This document shows positions 36,034-45,305 of a DNA stretch of 64,000 nucleotides, in pieces (within the stretch, counting starts at the first letter, position 1; every line of letters starts with the position of its first letter). The notes under the pieces are model-generated. The model saw only the letters and a program-made list of their open reading frames with translations. It was not told the origin of the DNA and did not search any database. A program made the position numbers and the translations under genes. Source of the stretch: Sphingobacterium athyrii. GTDB lineage: Bacteria; Bacteroidota; Bacteroidia; Sphingobacteriales; Sphingobacteriaceae. Location of the stretch: the NCBI RefSeq assembly GCF_003071065.1, contig NZ_QCXX01000002.1, positions 372,001-436,000 of the forward strand, read 5' to 3'.

Positions 36034-37446
36034 ATGAAAGTATTTCATTTAAGTGTTGAATGTTACCCAATCGCCAAGGTTGGTGGTCTCGCGGATGTCG
36101 TTGGTGCACTGCCCAAGTATCAAACTAAACTTGGGGTGGAAGCGGCGGTGATCATGCCCTGGTATGATCGCCCATTTGTTAGGGAGCATTCCTTTGATGT
36201 AATTCAAGAGGGAACTTTTTATCAAGGGTCTGAATTATTGAACTATTCTGTTTTTAAAGAAAAAGAAAACACACTTGGTTTTGAACTCTATTTAATAAAA
36301 ATACCGGGTAAACTGGATCGTCAGGAGGTCTACTGTTATCCGGACGAAGGAGAGCAGTTTATAGCTTTTCAGCATGCAGTATTAAACTGGTTCAAAGCGA
36401 AAGCAATCGTACCGGACATTGTGCATTGCCATGATCATCATGTTGGCTTGATGCCTTTTCTGATGAAGTATAGCAATGAGTATAATTTCCTTTCCGGCGT
36501 GAAGACTGTTGCGACAGTACACAACGGTCAATACCAGGGCTGGACGCATTGGAGCAAGGCAATTCTATTACCCGGATTCGACAGCTGGAAATGGGGACTT
36601 TTGGATTGGGATGGTCTGATCAATCCACTTGCCGCATTGATTAAGTGCTGTGACGCCTATACGACCGTTTCGGAGGGGTATCTTGAGGAACTCTATATGG
36701 AGGCAAATGGTCTCCAGCATCTGTTTTATGATGAGCGTCACAAGTCCGTCGGTATCGTCAATGGAATTGATTGGGATATCTGGAGCCCGGATAAAGACTA
36801 TACCTTGATTGAAAATTATGATCTTGCATCAGCCTTTGCCGGTAAACTTAAAAATAAGCAGGCATTGGCGCAGCAATATAAAATTGATCCTAAGCTCCCT
36901 TTGCTCGTCTTTATAGGACGTTTTGCGACCGAAAAAGGCGCAGATCTGTTGCCGGATATAATTTTGGATTTGACCGAAAATTTTTCGGACAGATTGAGTA
37001 TATTTATATTAGGTGCCGGGGATCCGGCAATTCAGTCACGGGTAAAAATGCTCGTGGATGAAAAGATAGAAAATTTTGATGTGTTCTTTGGTTATGATGA
37101 AAATCTAGCGCACTGGCTTTATGCAAGCGCAGACTTTCTTTTGATGCCTTCGCGGGTTGAACCCTGCGGGCTCAATCAGCTTTATGCCATGAAATATGGC
37201 ACTTTGCCGATCGTACACCGTGTGGGTGGTCTGAAAGATACAGTCATTGATTTGGAAAACAATGGATACGGCATTGGTTTTGAGTCGCTTGAGGTGGCTG
37301 AAATCAGAAGGGCGGTTATCCGGGCGGTCGAATACTATGAAAATAGGATTGAATTTGAGGACAACCAGCACAAAATAATGAGTTTGGATTTTTCCTGGAA
37401 TAAATCCGCAGCAAAATACATAAGTCTATATAACCAATTAATTTAA
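36034..37446 (+). CDS. glgA: glycogen synthase (GT5)
   Basis: A 470-residue GT-B enzyme that adds glucose from ADP-glucose to the growing glycogen chain. The N-terminal Rossmann domain has KVGGLADVVGALPK near 15-28, the ADP-glucose site. The C-terminal domain has the EPCGLNQLYAMKYG motif with its catalytic Glu near 375, and VHRVGGLKDTV after it. I chose ATG 36034 (MKVFHLSVECYP), which begins at the first beta strand as in other GlgA proteins. An in-frame ATG at 36013 would add seven residues and cannot be excluded. It lies between glgB and glgC, 6 nt before the latter. Confidence 0.95.
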   Translation: MKVFHLSVECYPIAKVGGLADVVGALPKYQTKLGVEAAVIMPWYDRPFVREHSFDVIQEGTFYQGSELLNYSVFKEKENTLGFELYLIKIPGKLDRQEVYCYPDEGEQFIAFQHAVLNWFKAKAIVPDIVHCHDHHVGLMPFLMKYSNEYNFLSGVKTVATVHNGQYQGWTHWSKAILLPGFDSWKWGLLDWDGLINPLAALIKCCDAYTTVSEGYLEELYMEANGLQHLFYDERHKSVGIVNGIDWDIWSPDKDYTLIENYDLASAFAGKLKNKQALAQQYKIDPKLPLLVFIGRFATEKGADLLPDIILDLTENFSDRLSIFILGAGDPAIQSRVKMLVDEKIENFDVFFGYDENLAHWLYASADFLLMPSRVEPCGLNQLYAMKYGTLPIVHRVGGLKDTVIDLENNGYGIGFESLEVAEIRRAVIRAVEYYENRIEFEDNQHKIMSLDFSWNKSAAKYISLYNQLI

Positions 37447-37452
37447 TTTGAT

Positions 37453-38736
37453 ATGTCACATCACAATGTAGTAGCTATCGTTCTGGGCGGGGGAAGGGGC
37501 TCGCGTCTGTATCCTTTGACCGACCAACGGTCTAAACCAGCTGTTCCTATTGCAGGAAAATATCGCTTGGTTGATATCCCCATCTCGAATTGTCTCAATT
37601 CGGGATTCAATAAGATTTTTGTGTTGACACAGTTCAATTCGTCCTCCTTGAATTCGCATATTAAGAATACGTACAACTTTAGTATTTTTAGTAAGGGTTT
37701 TGTCGACATTTTAGCGGCTGAACAAACCAATGATGGTGACAAATGGTTTGAAGGTACAGCAGATGCCGTACGCAGATCCTTCAGGAAGCTGGCAAGCATA
37801 GATTATGATTATGTCTTAATTTTGTCGGGGGATCAGCTTTATCAGATGGATTTTGATGCGCTGGTGGATTTCCACGTACAGAATGAAGGTGATTTGACAA
37901 TTGCGACCATTCCCGTCAACGGTAAAGATGCAACAGGATTTGGAATTCTTAAATCGGATGAGCACAACCACATTACCTCGTTTATAGAGAAACCCAATCG
38001 GGAACAGCTGGTGGACTGGAGTTCAGAAGTGAGCGACCATTTGAAGTCGGAGGGACGTGAATACCTCGCATCCATGGGTATATATGTGTTTAGTAAAGGT
38101 GTACTAAAACGTCTGCTGGAAGAAAACAGTGGGATGGATTTTGGAAAAGAGATTATCCCGGATGCGATTGAGAATATAAAAGTGCTCAGTTATCAATATG
38201 AAGGCTATTGGACAGATATCGGAACGATCGGCTCATTTTATGAGGCCAATATTGGACTGACCGATAATATCCCTGCCTTTAACCTATTTGATAAAAATAC
38301 AGTTTTTACTCGACCGCGGATGCTGCCACCATCTAAGATTTCGGGGACAACCCTGCTTAACTCCGTTATTTCCGATGGATGTATTATCCATGCCGATAAG
38401 ATCGACCGTTCTGTGATCGGTGTGCGTTCGCGTATCGGTATCGGTTCGGTGGTACGCGGGACCTATATGATGGGATCAGACTATTACGAGGACTTTTCGG
38501 ATATGGACGAAGCCAAAAGAAAAAATATGCCTATTGTAGGAGTAGGAGAACGTTGCTATATCGAAAATGCCATTCTGGATAAGAACTGTCGTATTGGAAA
38601 TGATGTTCGCATCAATGGCGGTCCTCATTTATTGGATGCTAACCACCAGACTTACACGGTTTGTGATGGCATCGTGGTTATCAAGAAAAATGCCGTTATC
38701 CCAAGTGGTACCACCATCGGGCTGACAACAGTATAA
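37453..38736 (+). CDS. glgC: glucose-1-phosphate adenylyltransferase
   Basis: A 427-residue enzyme making ADP-glucose from ATP and glucose 1-phosphate, the committed step of glycogen synthesis. The N-terminal nucleotidyltransferase domain has the pyrophosphorylase loop LGGGRGSRLYPLT (about 11-23) and KPAVPIAGKYRLVDI with an allosteric-site Lys region. The GDQLYQMD motif near 130 holds a metal-binding Asp. The C-terminal left-handed beta helix (about 300-427) shows hexapeptide-like repeats, for example NAILDKNCRIGNDVRI. The length is typical. It is the last gene of the GH31-glgB-glgA-glgC block, starting 6 nt after glgA. Confidence 0.97.
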   Translation: MSHHNVVAIVLGGGRGSRLYPLTDQRSKPAVPIAGKYRLVDIPISNCLNSGFNKIFVLTQFNSSSLNSHIKNTYNFSIFSKGFVDILAAEQTNDGDKWFEGTADAVRRSFRKLASIDYDYVLILSGDQLYQMDFDALVDFHVQNEGDLTIATIPVNGKDATGFGILKSDEHNHITSFIEKPNREQLVDWSSEVSDHLKSEGREYLASMGIYVFSKGVLKRLLEENSGMDFGKEIIPDAIENIKVLSYQYEGYWTDIGTIGSFYEANIGLTDNIPAFNLFDKNTVFTRPRMLPPSKISGTTLLNSVISDGCIIHADKIDRSVIGVRSRIGIGSVVRGTYMMGSDYYEDFSDMDEAKRKNMPIVGVGERCYIENAILDKNCRIGNDVRINGGPHLLDANHQTYTVCDGIVVIKKNAVIPSGTTIGLTTV

Positions 38737-38748
38737 ATTTATTTAAAC

Positions 38749-38822
38749 AAGGGAGATAATATATTGTTATAATTGCGTGTTATTGTAATAAAAAAATGCA
38801 GTTAAAACAGATTATCTCCCTT
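38749..38822 (+). repeat. 12-bp inverted repeat around the start codon of the 38796 gene
   Basis: AAGGGAGATAAT (38749-38760) and its complement (38811-38822) pair perfectly across 50 nt. The start codon at 38796 lies in the loop and the right arm is within the first codons. It may be a long-loop 3' structure for glgC or a translation-control hairpin. Confidence 0.5.
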
Positions 38823-39557
38823 CTTTTTGTGTTGATCGCACTGACCGCCTGTGATACTTCCCTAATGGTGCAGAGTACAGGCGTTTTGCGGGATGCATCG
38901 CGGAAATTTGAACTCCATAACGGCGATCGTCGTATCATTTACATTCCGATGCGGCATTTAGGGACTCGCGTATATTATGATCAGATACAGACTGCTGTAG
39001 ATTCTCTTCAAAAATCAGGATATGTCGTTTTTTATGAAAGTATCGCCTATCAGGTGGATAGCGCGGCACAACGCGACCTTTATGACCGCAAGTTTAGAAA
39101 ATTGACCGGTAACCGGCTCGGACTGCAGCAATGCATTGAGACTCCTGGAGATACCTCCCGCGTATTGAGAGCTCCTTTGTATCGGAAACTGGGACAGCGT
39201 ATTATCAGCCAGCCGGATTATTCTTTTTTTCTGGTCAACTATGAAACTGCTGTCAACGCTGATATTCCTAAAAACAAATTACTGGATGATTTTGAATTCC
39301 GTTATGGTACCATACAGCTGGATGCCTGCGACTACAATACCCCACTAAATGCACCCTACAGCTGCAAACCGATAAAAACAGCGCTCAAAAATAAGTTTGA
39401 CAAAGAGTTTGTTATGCAGCAAAGAGAAGAAAATCTAGCCTCCCTGGTGGCTGATGCCCCTCAGCAGAAAATTTTAATCTTATTTGGTACATCTCATTTT
39501 AAAGGCTTTTTGCGTAATTTGCAAGCCAGAGACCCACGTTGGATAAAGATAAAATAA
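38796..39557 (+). CDS. lipoprotein, weakly TraB/GumN-like
   Basis: A 253-residue protein with a lipoprotein signal: hydrophobic run to residue 17, then LTAC with Cys19 as the lipidated residue. Two segments recall TraB/GumN (TIKI) proteins: an N-terminal IPMRHLGTRVYYDQI followed by VVFYES, and a C-terminal ILILFGTSHFKGFL. In that family the conserved His and Glu of these segments form the active site of a putative metalloprotease. The middle is unlike anything I recognise. Identification is therefore tentative. The next gene starts 2 nt after its stop, so the two form an operon; glgC ends 59 nt upstream. Confidence 0.75.
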   Translation: MQLKQIISLLFVLIALTACDTSLMVQSTGVLRDASRKFELHNGDRRIIYIPMRHLGTRVYYDQIQTAVDSLQKSGYVVFYESIAYQVDSAAQRDLYDRKFRKLTGNRLGLQQCIETPGDTSRVLRAPLYRKLGQRIISQPDYSFFLVNYETAVNADIPKNKLLDDFEFRYGTIQLDACDYNTPLNAPYSCKPIKTALKNKFDKEFVMQQREENLASLVADAPQQKILILFGTSHFKGFLRNLQARDPRWIKIK

Positions 39558-39558
39558 T

Positions 39559-40341
39559 ATGTTGGAAAAGATTTTTATTATACTGCTCATACCAGTAGTG
39601 ATTTATGTTGTCTATTACCTATTGAACCGTACGGCTAAAAATAATGCGGCAATTAAACGTGTTTTGAGTGATGAGGGGAAAAACATCCTGGAACAGGAGG
39701 TTGCCTACTATCGTCACCTTTCGGTTGCCGATAAACAGGAGTTTGAAACGCGCTGTCTGGCATTTTTGGATACGGTCAAGATTGAAGGCGTGGGAGTAAC
39801 CCTGGAATTGAAAGATTATATGCTCATTGCTGCGAGCGCCATTATTCCGATATTTGCCTTTAAGAAATGGACTTATCCCAACTTGACCAATATTATGGTC
39901 TACCCATCACACTTTAATGCAGATTACCAGTTCGAAGGACATGCAGACCGGAATATTATGGGCATGGTAGGTGAGGGCGCTATGAATGGACAGATGATTC
40001 TATCCAAATCGGCTTTGGAATATGGTTTTGAAAATCCAAATGACGGACAGAATACCGCGATCCACGAATTTGTGCATCTCATTGACAAAACAGATGGTAC
40101 AGTAGATGGCGTTCCAACTTATTTATTGGATAAGGCTGCCATAATTCCTTTCATGAATTTAATACGGGAGGAAATTAACAAGATCAAAGAAGATAGATCC
40201 GATATTGACACTTACGGGATGACTAATCCCGGAGAGTTTTTTGCTGTTGCTTCCGAATATTTTTTTGAAAATCCGGCAAAATTTCAAAAGAACCATCCCG
40301 AACTTTATACAGCACTTTCTAGAATTTTTGAACAAAGTTAA
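39559..40341 (+). CDS. MtfA-type zinc peptidase
   Basis: A 260-residue protein with one N-terminal membrane helix (about 3-22) and a zincin domain. The HEXXH motif is His169-Glu170-Phe-Val-His173 in AIHEFVHLIDK. The glutamate ligand is expected in GEFFAVASEYFFENP near 230. Both segments are hallmarks of the MtfA/YeeI family (M90). In E. coli MtfA binds Mlc and so affects glucose PTS expression, but Bacteroidota lack that PTS, so a different role is likely. The membrane anchor is unlike E. coli MtfA. It starts 2 nt after the lipoprotein gene. A terminator follows. Confidence 0.88.
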   Translation: MLEKIFIILLIPVVIYVVYYLLNRTAKNNAAIKRVLSDEGKNILEQEVAYYRHLSVADKQEFETRCLAFLDTVKIEGVGVTLELKDYMLIAASAIIPIFAFKKWTYPNLTNIMVYPSHFNADYQFEGHADRNIMGMVGEGAMNGQMILSKSALEYGFENPNDGQNTAIHEFVHLIDKTDGTVDGVPTYLLDKAAIIPFMNLIREEINKIKEDRSDIDTYGMTNPGEFFAVASEYFFENPAKFQKNHPELYTALSRIFEQS

Positions 40342-40370
40342 GTGGGGATAAATAAAATTTTAGTATTTTT

Positions 40371-40399
40371 AAAGCAAACAGAAAATGTTTGCTTTTTTT
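40371..40399 (+). terminator. terminator of the mtfA-like gene
   Basis: A 10-bp perfect stem (aaagcaaaca / tgtttgcttt), 5-nt loop, T7 tract. Confidence 0.88.
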
Positions 40400-40415
40400 G
40401 TTAATTACAACTGTT

Positions 40416-42197
40416 ATGCCTAAAACTACTATTTATTCTACTATTGCATTCGCATGTCTATTATTTTGCGGCAATAATCAAGTTTATTCTCAGGAGCGTT
40501 ATGCCGTGGGGACAACTTTTACTGAAATGGCAGATCCGACAAAGGATACGCTTTCTAACTGGTCGAATGTTAAAGCAGGTCTGCATGCTTCATTTGTATC
40601 CATAGATAAACGTTATCCAAAGTCAGTGAATCCCAATGTCACTGTTCAGCACAGTGCTACATTGGATGCCTGGAAAGGAGAACAAGTATCTGCTCAAGTA
40701 CTTCTATGGACCAATGCTGCAACAGCAGATGTTGTTGTTGCGCCGGGTGAACTAAAAGCAGGTAATGGAAAATCTATTGGTGCAGATGCAATTCAGGCAC
40801 GATTCGTTCGTTATGTGATGACAGACGAATTTGCGAGTGGCTGTGGTCATCGTAAGCCTGAAGATTTTAAAGCTTCCCTTTCTGCAGATATGTTGGACGA
40901 TCTGAAAAGTTATGATCTCGAAGCGAAGCGTGTTCGCCCTGTGTGGATTACGGTCAAAATACCTTCCGGAGCTACTGCGGGCCAATATAAAACGACAATT
41001 GCCGTTAAACAAAAAGGTAAGGTGAAGCAGAACTTGATATTGACCGTGAATGTTCAAAATCAGGTTTTGCCACCGGCCTCACAATGGTCATTTCATTTGG
41101 ATCAATGGCAGCATCCATCGGCCGTGGCCCGTGTCAACAATGTTAAGATGTGGAGCGACGAGCATTTTGAAGCCTTAAAGCCAACAATGAAACAGCTTGC
41201 GGCAGCGGGACAGAAAGTGATAACGGCAACACTTAATAAAGATGCCTGGAATGTACAGACCTATGACCCTTATGCAGATATGATCAGCTGGAAGAAAGCA
41301 AAAGATGGCTCCTGGAGCTATGATTATGCTGTGTTTGACAGGTGGGTGCAATTTATGATGGACTTAGGGGTCAATAAACAAATCAATTGTTACTCTTTAT
41401 TGCCATGGAATAATGAAGTTCATTATTTCGATGAAGCAAAAAATGAACTTGTGAATGTCATTGCGAAACCGGGAACACCGGTGTTTGAGGAGCTGTGGAC
41501 ACCTTTTTTAAAGGATTTTAGTAAGCATGTCAGTGCTAAAGGCTGGCTGAAGATTACCAATATCGCAATGGACGAAAGGAGCCGCGAGGAAATGGATCCA
41601 GCGGTAGCGCTGTTGGAGCGGGTGGCCCCTGAATTTGGAATTGCGTTTGCAGATAATCATAAAAGCTACCAACGCTATCAAAAAAGTACAGATATTAGCG
41701 TGGCTGTGGGCGATCCTTTTGACCATAATGATCTTATCGACCGACGTAAAAAGGGTTATATCACAACATTTTATGTTTGCTGTTCGGATGAATTTCCGAA
41801 TCAATTTACCTTTTCTGATCCTGCGGAGTCTACTTATATGGCCTGGTATGCGCTTGCTGCAGGTTTTGACGGAGCTTTGCGTTGGGCCTTTAATTCTTGG
41901 GTAGTTGATCCTTTAAGGGATTCGAGATTTCGGACATGGCCGGCGGGGGATACTTATATTGTTTATCCGCAGGGACGAAGTTCAATTCGCTACGAACGTA
42001 TGCTGGAAGGTATTCAGGATTATACAAAAGTCGGTATCCTGAAAGCGAAATTAGAAGAGGCGAATGATGCATCAAATTTAGCAAAATTGAATGCCAAAAT
42101 TGCCAAATTAAATAAGTCCAAACGTTATGCGGACTGGAATAAAGACCTCAATGATGCGAAGGCGTTTGTCAATGCATTATCCAGTCAGATCAAATAA
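40416..42197 (+). CDS. secreted DUF4091 / GH123-like glycoside hydrolase
   Basis: A 593-residue exported protein. Signal peptide 1-26, ending VYSQ. An N-terminal beta-sandwich (about 40-215) precedes a catalytic barrel (about 225-520) and the C-terminal DUF4091 signature near 515-560 (YPQGRSSIRYERMLEGIQDY). In GH123 enzymes an adjacent Asp-Glu pair acts in substrate-assisted removal of N-acetylgalactosamine; here such a pair stands in ITNIAMDERSREE near 384. GH123-like activity is thus plausible but unproven. The start is ATG 40416; a TTG at 40389 lies inside the terminator stem of the previous gene and is rejected. The gene stands alone between two terminators. Confidence 0.82.
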   Translation: MPKTTIYSTIAFACLLFCGNNQVYSQERYAVGTTFTEMADPTKDTLSNWSNVKAGLHASFVSIDKRYPKSVNPNVTVQHSATLDAWKGEQVSAQVLLWTNAATADVVVAPGELKAGNGKSIGADAIQARFVRYVMTDEFASGCGHRKPEDFKASLSADMLDDLKSYDLEAKRVRPVWITVKIPSGATAGQYKTTIAVKQKGKVKQNLILTVNVQNQVLPPASQWSFHLDQWQHPSAVARVNNVKMWSDEHFEALKPTMKQLAAAGQKVITATLNKDAWNVQTYDPYADMISWKKAKDGSWSYDYAVFDRWVQFMMDLGVNKQINCYSLLPWNNEVHYFDEAKNELVNVIAKPGTPVFEELWTPFLKDFSKHVSAKGWLKITNIAMDERSREEMDPAVALLERVAPEFGIAFADNHKSYQRYQKSTDISVAVGDPFDHNDLIDRRKKGYITTFYVCCSDEFPNQFTFSDPAESTYMAWYALAAGFDGALRWAFNSWVVDPLRDSRFRTWPAGDTYIVYPQGRSSIRYERMLEGIQDYTKVGILKAKLEEANDASNLAKLNAKIAKLNKSKRYADWNKDLNDAKAFVNALSSQIK

Positions 42198-42225
42198 ACA
42201 GATCACAGGACATTTGGATGTACCG

Positions 42226-42261
42226 GCTGCCCCTTTATCGTATTGGGGCAGTTTTTTTTTG
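42226..42261 (+). terminator. terminator of the DUF4091 gene
   Basis: A 7-bp GC-rich stem (ctgcccc / ggggcag) with an 11-nt loop and a 9-T tract. Confidence 0.9.
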
Positions 42262-42446
42262 ATTTTTTTCTTTGAGCCGTGATGCTCAATTTGTGGTTTC
42301 GGTCTGAAAAACGGTCAGTCCGGCGCCATTTATCTTTTTCGCGCAATGGCAGAATATCCAAAACCATTGTTTCCCAATATTGTTGTTATAAGGAGGCGGT
42401 CGCATGATTAATACATCGTCGCATTATCAACTTCTTAAATCATTAT

Positions 42447-44186
42447 ATGGGTATGAAAAATGTAGCACACCAAATCGTTGGTATTTTAAAAGATGCGGGA
42501 ATCAAACGTATTTATGCCGTAACAGGAGATAGTTTAAATTTTTTCAATGAGGCTGTTCATGAGGATGGAACCATGCAATGGATACATGTTAGGCATGAGG
42601 AGGTTGGCGCATTCGCCGCGACAGCGGAAGCAGATTTACATGGAATCGCCTGCTGTGCGGGAAGCAGTGGTCCGGGACATGTCCACCTGATCAATGGTGT
42701 TTACGAGGCGCATAAGACACGTGTTCCGATGTTGGTAATTGCTTCGACCTGTGCCACCTATGAGTTTGGTACAGACTATTTCCAGGAAACCAATCCGATT
42801 AAATTGTTTGACGACTGCTCTTGTTATAATCAGATGATTACCCGCCCGGAACAGGTGCAGCGTATGGTTCAAAATGCATTACAGCAAGCGATTTCCAAAC
42901 GCGATGTTGCTGTCATCGGCTTACCGGGAGATGTTTCCGAAATGGAATCCGTTCATATGAATACTTCTTCAAAAGTGTTTTTTACACAGCCACAGATCAG
43001 ACCCTCTGATCTGGAAATTGGCCGTTTGGCACAATATATCAATCAGGCAGAAAAAGTAACTTTATTCTGTGGTGTTGGTGCTAAGAATGCGCAGCAACAG
43101 ATTGTTCAGCTCTCCCAGAAAATTCATGCACCGGTAGGCTATTCGTTTAAGGCTAAACTGGATATCCAACGGGACAATCCCAATGAAATCGGTATGACAG
43201 GACTTTTGGGAACTGCGTCGGCTTTTCAGAGTATGCACCATTCCGATCTGATCCTGTTATTGGGAACAGATTTTCCCTATAAGGATTTTATACCTACCAA
43301 TAAAACGATTGTTCAGATAGATATCGAAGGGGAGAAACTCGGCCGACGGTCAATTGTGGATTATGGTCTGGTCGGCGATATTGAGCACACGCTGAAAGCT
43401 GTCTTACCATTTGTGGAGGCAAGAAGCGATTCAAGTTTTCTTGAAAAACAATTGGCAGCTTACGAGAAAGTAAAAGAGGATTTAATGATCTATGTGGATG
43501 ATTCGGGCAGTGAATGTGCTATTCAACCAGAATTTGTAGCCCATATGATCGATCAAAAGGCAAGCGACGACGCTATATTTTTGCTGGATACGGGAATGTC
43601 CTGTGTTTGGGGGGCACGCTATATCAATCAGCGGCGGGATCGCAAGATGCTTGGATCATTTAATCATGGATCCATGGCAAATGCGATGCCGATGGCAATT
43701 GGTGCAGCATTGACACATCCTGAAAGACAGATTATAGCCTTCTGCGGTGATGGAGGTCTTTCGATGCTGCTGGGGGACTTGGCTACGATAAAACAGTATA
43801 ATCTGCCAATAAAACTGATCGTATTCAATAACCGTTCGCTTGGGATGGTCAAGCTGGAGATGCAGGTAGCCGGTTTGAAGGATCAGGAAACCAATATGGT
43901 CAATCCGGATTTTGCCCTGGTCGCACAGGCGATGGGAATTCGCGCATTTACCGTGACTCAACCAGAAGCGGTCGATGGTGTGCTCAGTGAAGCATTTCGC
44001 ATAACGGATGAACCTGTGCTTATTGATATTTATACCAGTCCAAATGCCTTGGCCATGCCTCCTAAAATTTCCTTTAGCCAAATGAAGGGAATGACTGAAA
44101 GTATGGCGAAATTGATGCTTTCAGGTAACTTTGAAGAAGTCTGGGATACCATCAAATCAAACTATAAGCATTTGAAATCGCTCTGA
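42447..44186 (+). CDS. ThDP-dependent pyruvate oxidase/dehydrogenase, PoxB-like
   Basis: A 579-residue enzyme with the three domains of the acetolactate synthase/PoxB superfamily. The N-terminal Pyr domain has the catalytic Glu in VRHEEVGAFAA near 52. The middle domain is about 190-330. The PP domain has the ThDP/Mg motif from GDGGLSMLLGDLATI near 435 to the Asn in IVFNN. The sequence resembles the quinone-dependent pyruvate dehydrogenase PoxB, which oxidises pyruvate to acetate and CO2 at the membrane with FAD. A similar group oxidises other 2-oxoacids, so the substrate is not certain. The gene is alone, with terminators on both sides. Confidence 0.88.
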   Translation: MGMKNVAHQIVGILKDAGIKRIYAVTGDSLNFFNEAVHEDGTMQWIHVRHEEVGAFAATAEADLHGIACCAGSSGPGHVHLINGVYEAHKTRVPMLVIASTCATYEFGTDYFQETNPIKLFDDCSCYNQMITRPEQVQRMVQNALQQAISKRDVAVIGLPGDVSEMESVHMNTSSKVFFTQPQIRPSDLEIGRLAQYINQAEKVTLFCGVGAKNAQQQIVQLSQKIHAPVGYSFKAKLDIQRDNPNEIGMTGLLGTASAFQSMHHSDLILLLGTDFPYKDFIPTNKTIVQIDIEGEKLGRRSIVDYGLVGDIEHTLKAVLPFVEARSDSSFLEKQLAAYEKVKEDLMIYVDDSGSECAIQPEFVAHMIDQKASDDAIFLLDTGMSCVWGARYINQRRDRKMLGSFNHGSMANAMPMAIGAALTHPERQIIAFCGDGGLSMLLGDLATIKQYNLPIKLIVFNNRSLGMVKLEMQVAGLKDQETNMVNPDFALVAQAMGIRAFTVTQPEAVDGVLSEAFRITDEPVLIDIYTSPNALAMPPKISFSQMKGMTESMAKLMLSGNFEEVWDTIKSNYKHLKSL

Positions 44187-44220
44187 TAATGCTGAACAAA
44201 ACGCTTAAACCATCATAAAA

Positions 44221-44262
44221 AAGCCTCTCCAATGCAAATTATAGTTGGGGAGGCTTTCTTTT
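44221..44262 (+). terminator. terminator of the PoxB-like gene
   Basis: A 12-bp stem with one G-T pair (aagcctctccaa / ttggggaggctt), 12-nt loop and T-rich tail. Confidence 0.85.
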
Positions 44263-44305
44263 TCAAGAAAAAAATGTTCGGACTATTAACTTAATGAATT
44301 AGAGA

Positions 44306-44494
44306 TCAACACTGGCGCTGAACGAACCAAAGGCTTTTCAATAACTCTTCTTTACAGCGTCGAAGCTTTTCTATTTTCGATTCCGAAGAAATAGAAACGT
44401 TCTCTTTAACAATAATAGCCAAATCTGTTTCAATGGATAATTTAGTGAGGGATGTACACCCACTATCAAATTTCTTAAAGCTTACATCTTTCAT
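44306..44494 (-). CDS. possible small protein, uncertain
   Basis: A 62-codon frame starting with ATG in a gap that otherwise lacks genes. The peptide begins MKDVSFKKFDSGCTSLTKL, has a mixed hydrophobic middle (TDLAIIVKENVSI) and a basic, helical tail. No signal peptide and no family I know. A minus-strand -7 match (TACCTTTG, 44728-44735) lies far upstream, about 230 nt from the ATG, without a -33 element. It could be a real short gene or a chance frame in AT-rich DNA. Confidence 0.3.
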   Translation of the reverse strand: MKDVSFKKFDSGCTSLTKLSIETDLAIIVKENVSISSESKIEKLRRCKEELLKSLWFVQRQC

Positions 44495-44837
44495 ACTAAT
44501 ATTGGTTAAGAATTCCTGAATTTTATAGAGTACAATTTACTAATAAAAATTAGCTTTACAATACGCTAAGGATAATTTTATTGTTACTAAATTGTTTATT
44601 TTTAATCTTTTATCGCATTATAACTTATAAACAATATTGGTGTGATTTTTGTTTTCTTAATTCCAAAATATTAAATGCTAGTTATTTAAAACAATATACT
44701 GTTTTGATTGCTCTTCATATTAATAAACAAAGGTAGAGGATATAAGCTGTTCCGCAGTTTCGATCGCGGTATGAACAGACTTTCCCCAACGCGTATTTCA
44801 TCAGCTTTAGCTGCATACTTTAAAAGAAATTATTCAC
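44495..44837. other. AT-rich gap upstream of the small lipoprotein gene
   Basis: About 340 bp, very AT-rich in its left half. The right half holds a small stem (CTGTT around 44747 with AACAG around 44774, and CCGC/GCGG inside). I see no convincing gene. Confidence 0.5.
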
Positions 44838-45305
44838 ATGAAAATAATCAATTTTGGATTGTCATTACTGGTTTTTGCCACTGCCTGTCAGCAAACCGGA
44901 AAAAAGCAAAGTGACCATGTACAAATGGGGTCAGATACCACAAGTGCTACAGCAACAGTTGCTGAAAATGGAACTTATCAATACCTCAAAAATGGAGATA
45001 CAATTTCGTTAACAATCGCTATTGATGGCGATAAAGTACATGGCGATCTCAATTACATCTGGAAAGAGAAAGACCGAAATATAGGACATATAGATGGTGT
45101 GCTTAAAGACAGCATTTTATTGGCAGACTATACCTTTTCCTCCGAGGGACAGCAATCCATTCGTCAGGTAGCTTTCAAATTTGGTAAAAACCGCGTCGTT
45201 GAAGGGTATGGCGCAATGGAAGATAAAGGCGATAAGATGTCATTTGTTGCTCCGGAAAAATTGGTGTATGATCAGAAATTTGTTTTAGAAAAGATGAGTC
45301 AATGA
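44838..45305 (+). CDS. small lipoprotein of unknown function
   Basis: A 155-residue protein with a lipoprotein signal: MKIINFGLSLLVFATAC, lipobox ATAC with Cys17. A Ser/Thr-rich linker (about 20-42) leads to a beta-rich domain of about 110 residues with alternating polar and hydrophobic strands, such as YLKNGDTISLTIAIDGDKVH. I do not recognise the family. It likely sits on the periplasmic side of a membrane. Its last 21 nt overlap the end of the convergent diacylglycerol kinase gene, and no separate terminator is visible between the two. Confidence 0.75.
   Translation: MKIINFGLSLLVFATACQQTGKKQSDHVQMGSDTTSATATVAENGTYQYLKNGDTISLTIAIDGDKVHGDLNYIWKEKDRNIGHIDGVLKDSILLADYTFSSEGQQSIRQVAFKFGKNRVVEGYGAMEDKGDKMSFVAPEKLVYDQKFVLEKMSQ

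Noticed and set aside
40389..40415. TTG start of the DUF4091 gene at 40389
   Set aside because: It lies in the terminator stem of the previous gene, and the signal peptide starts at ATG 40416.
44708..44914. 68-codon + strand frame overlapping the small lipoprotein gene
   Set aside because: The lipoprotein frame has a clear signal and lipobox in the overlap; this frame has none.
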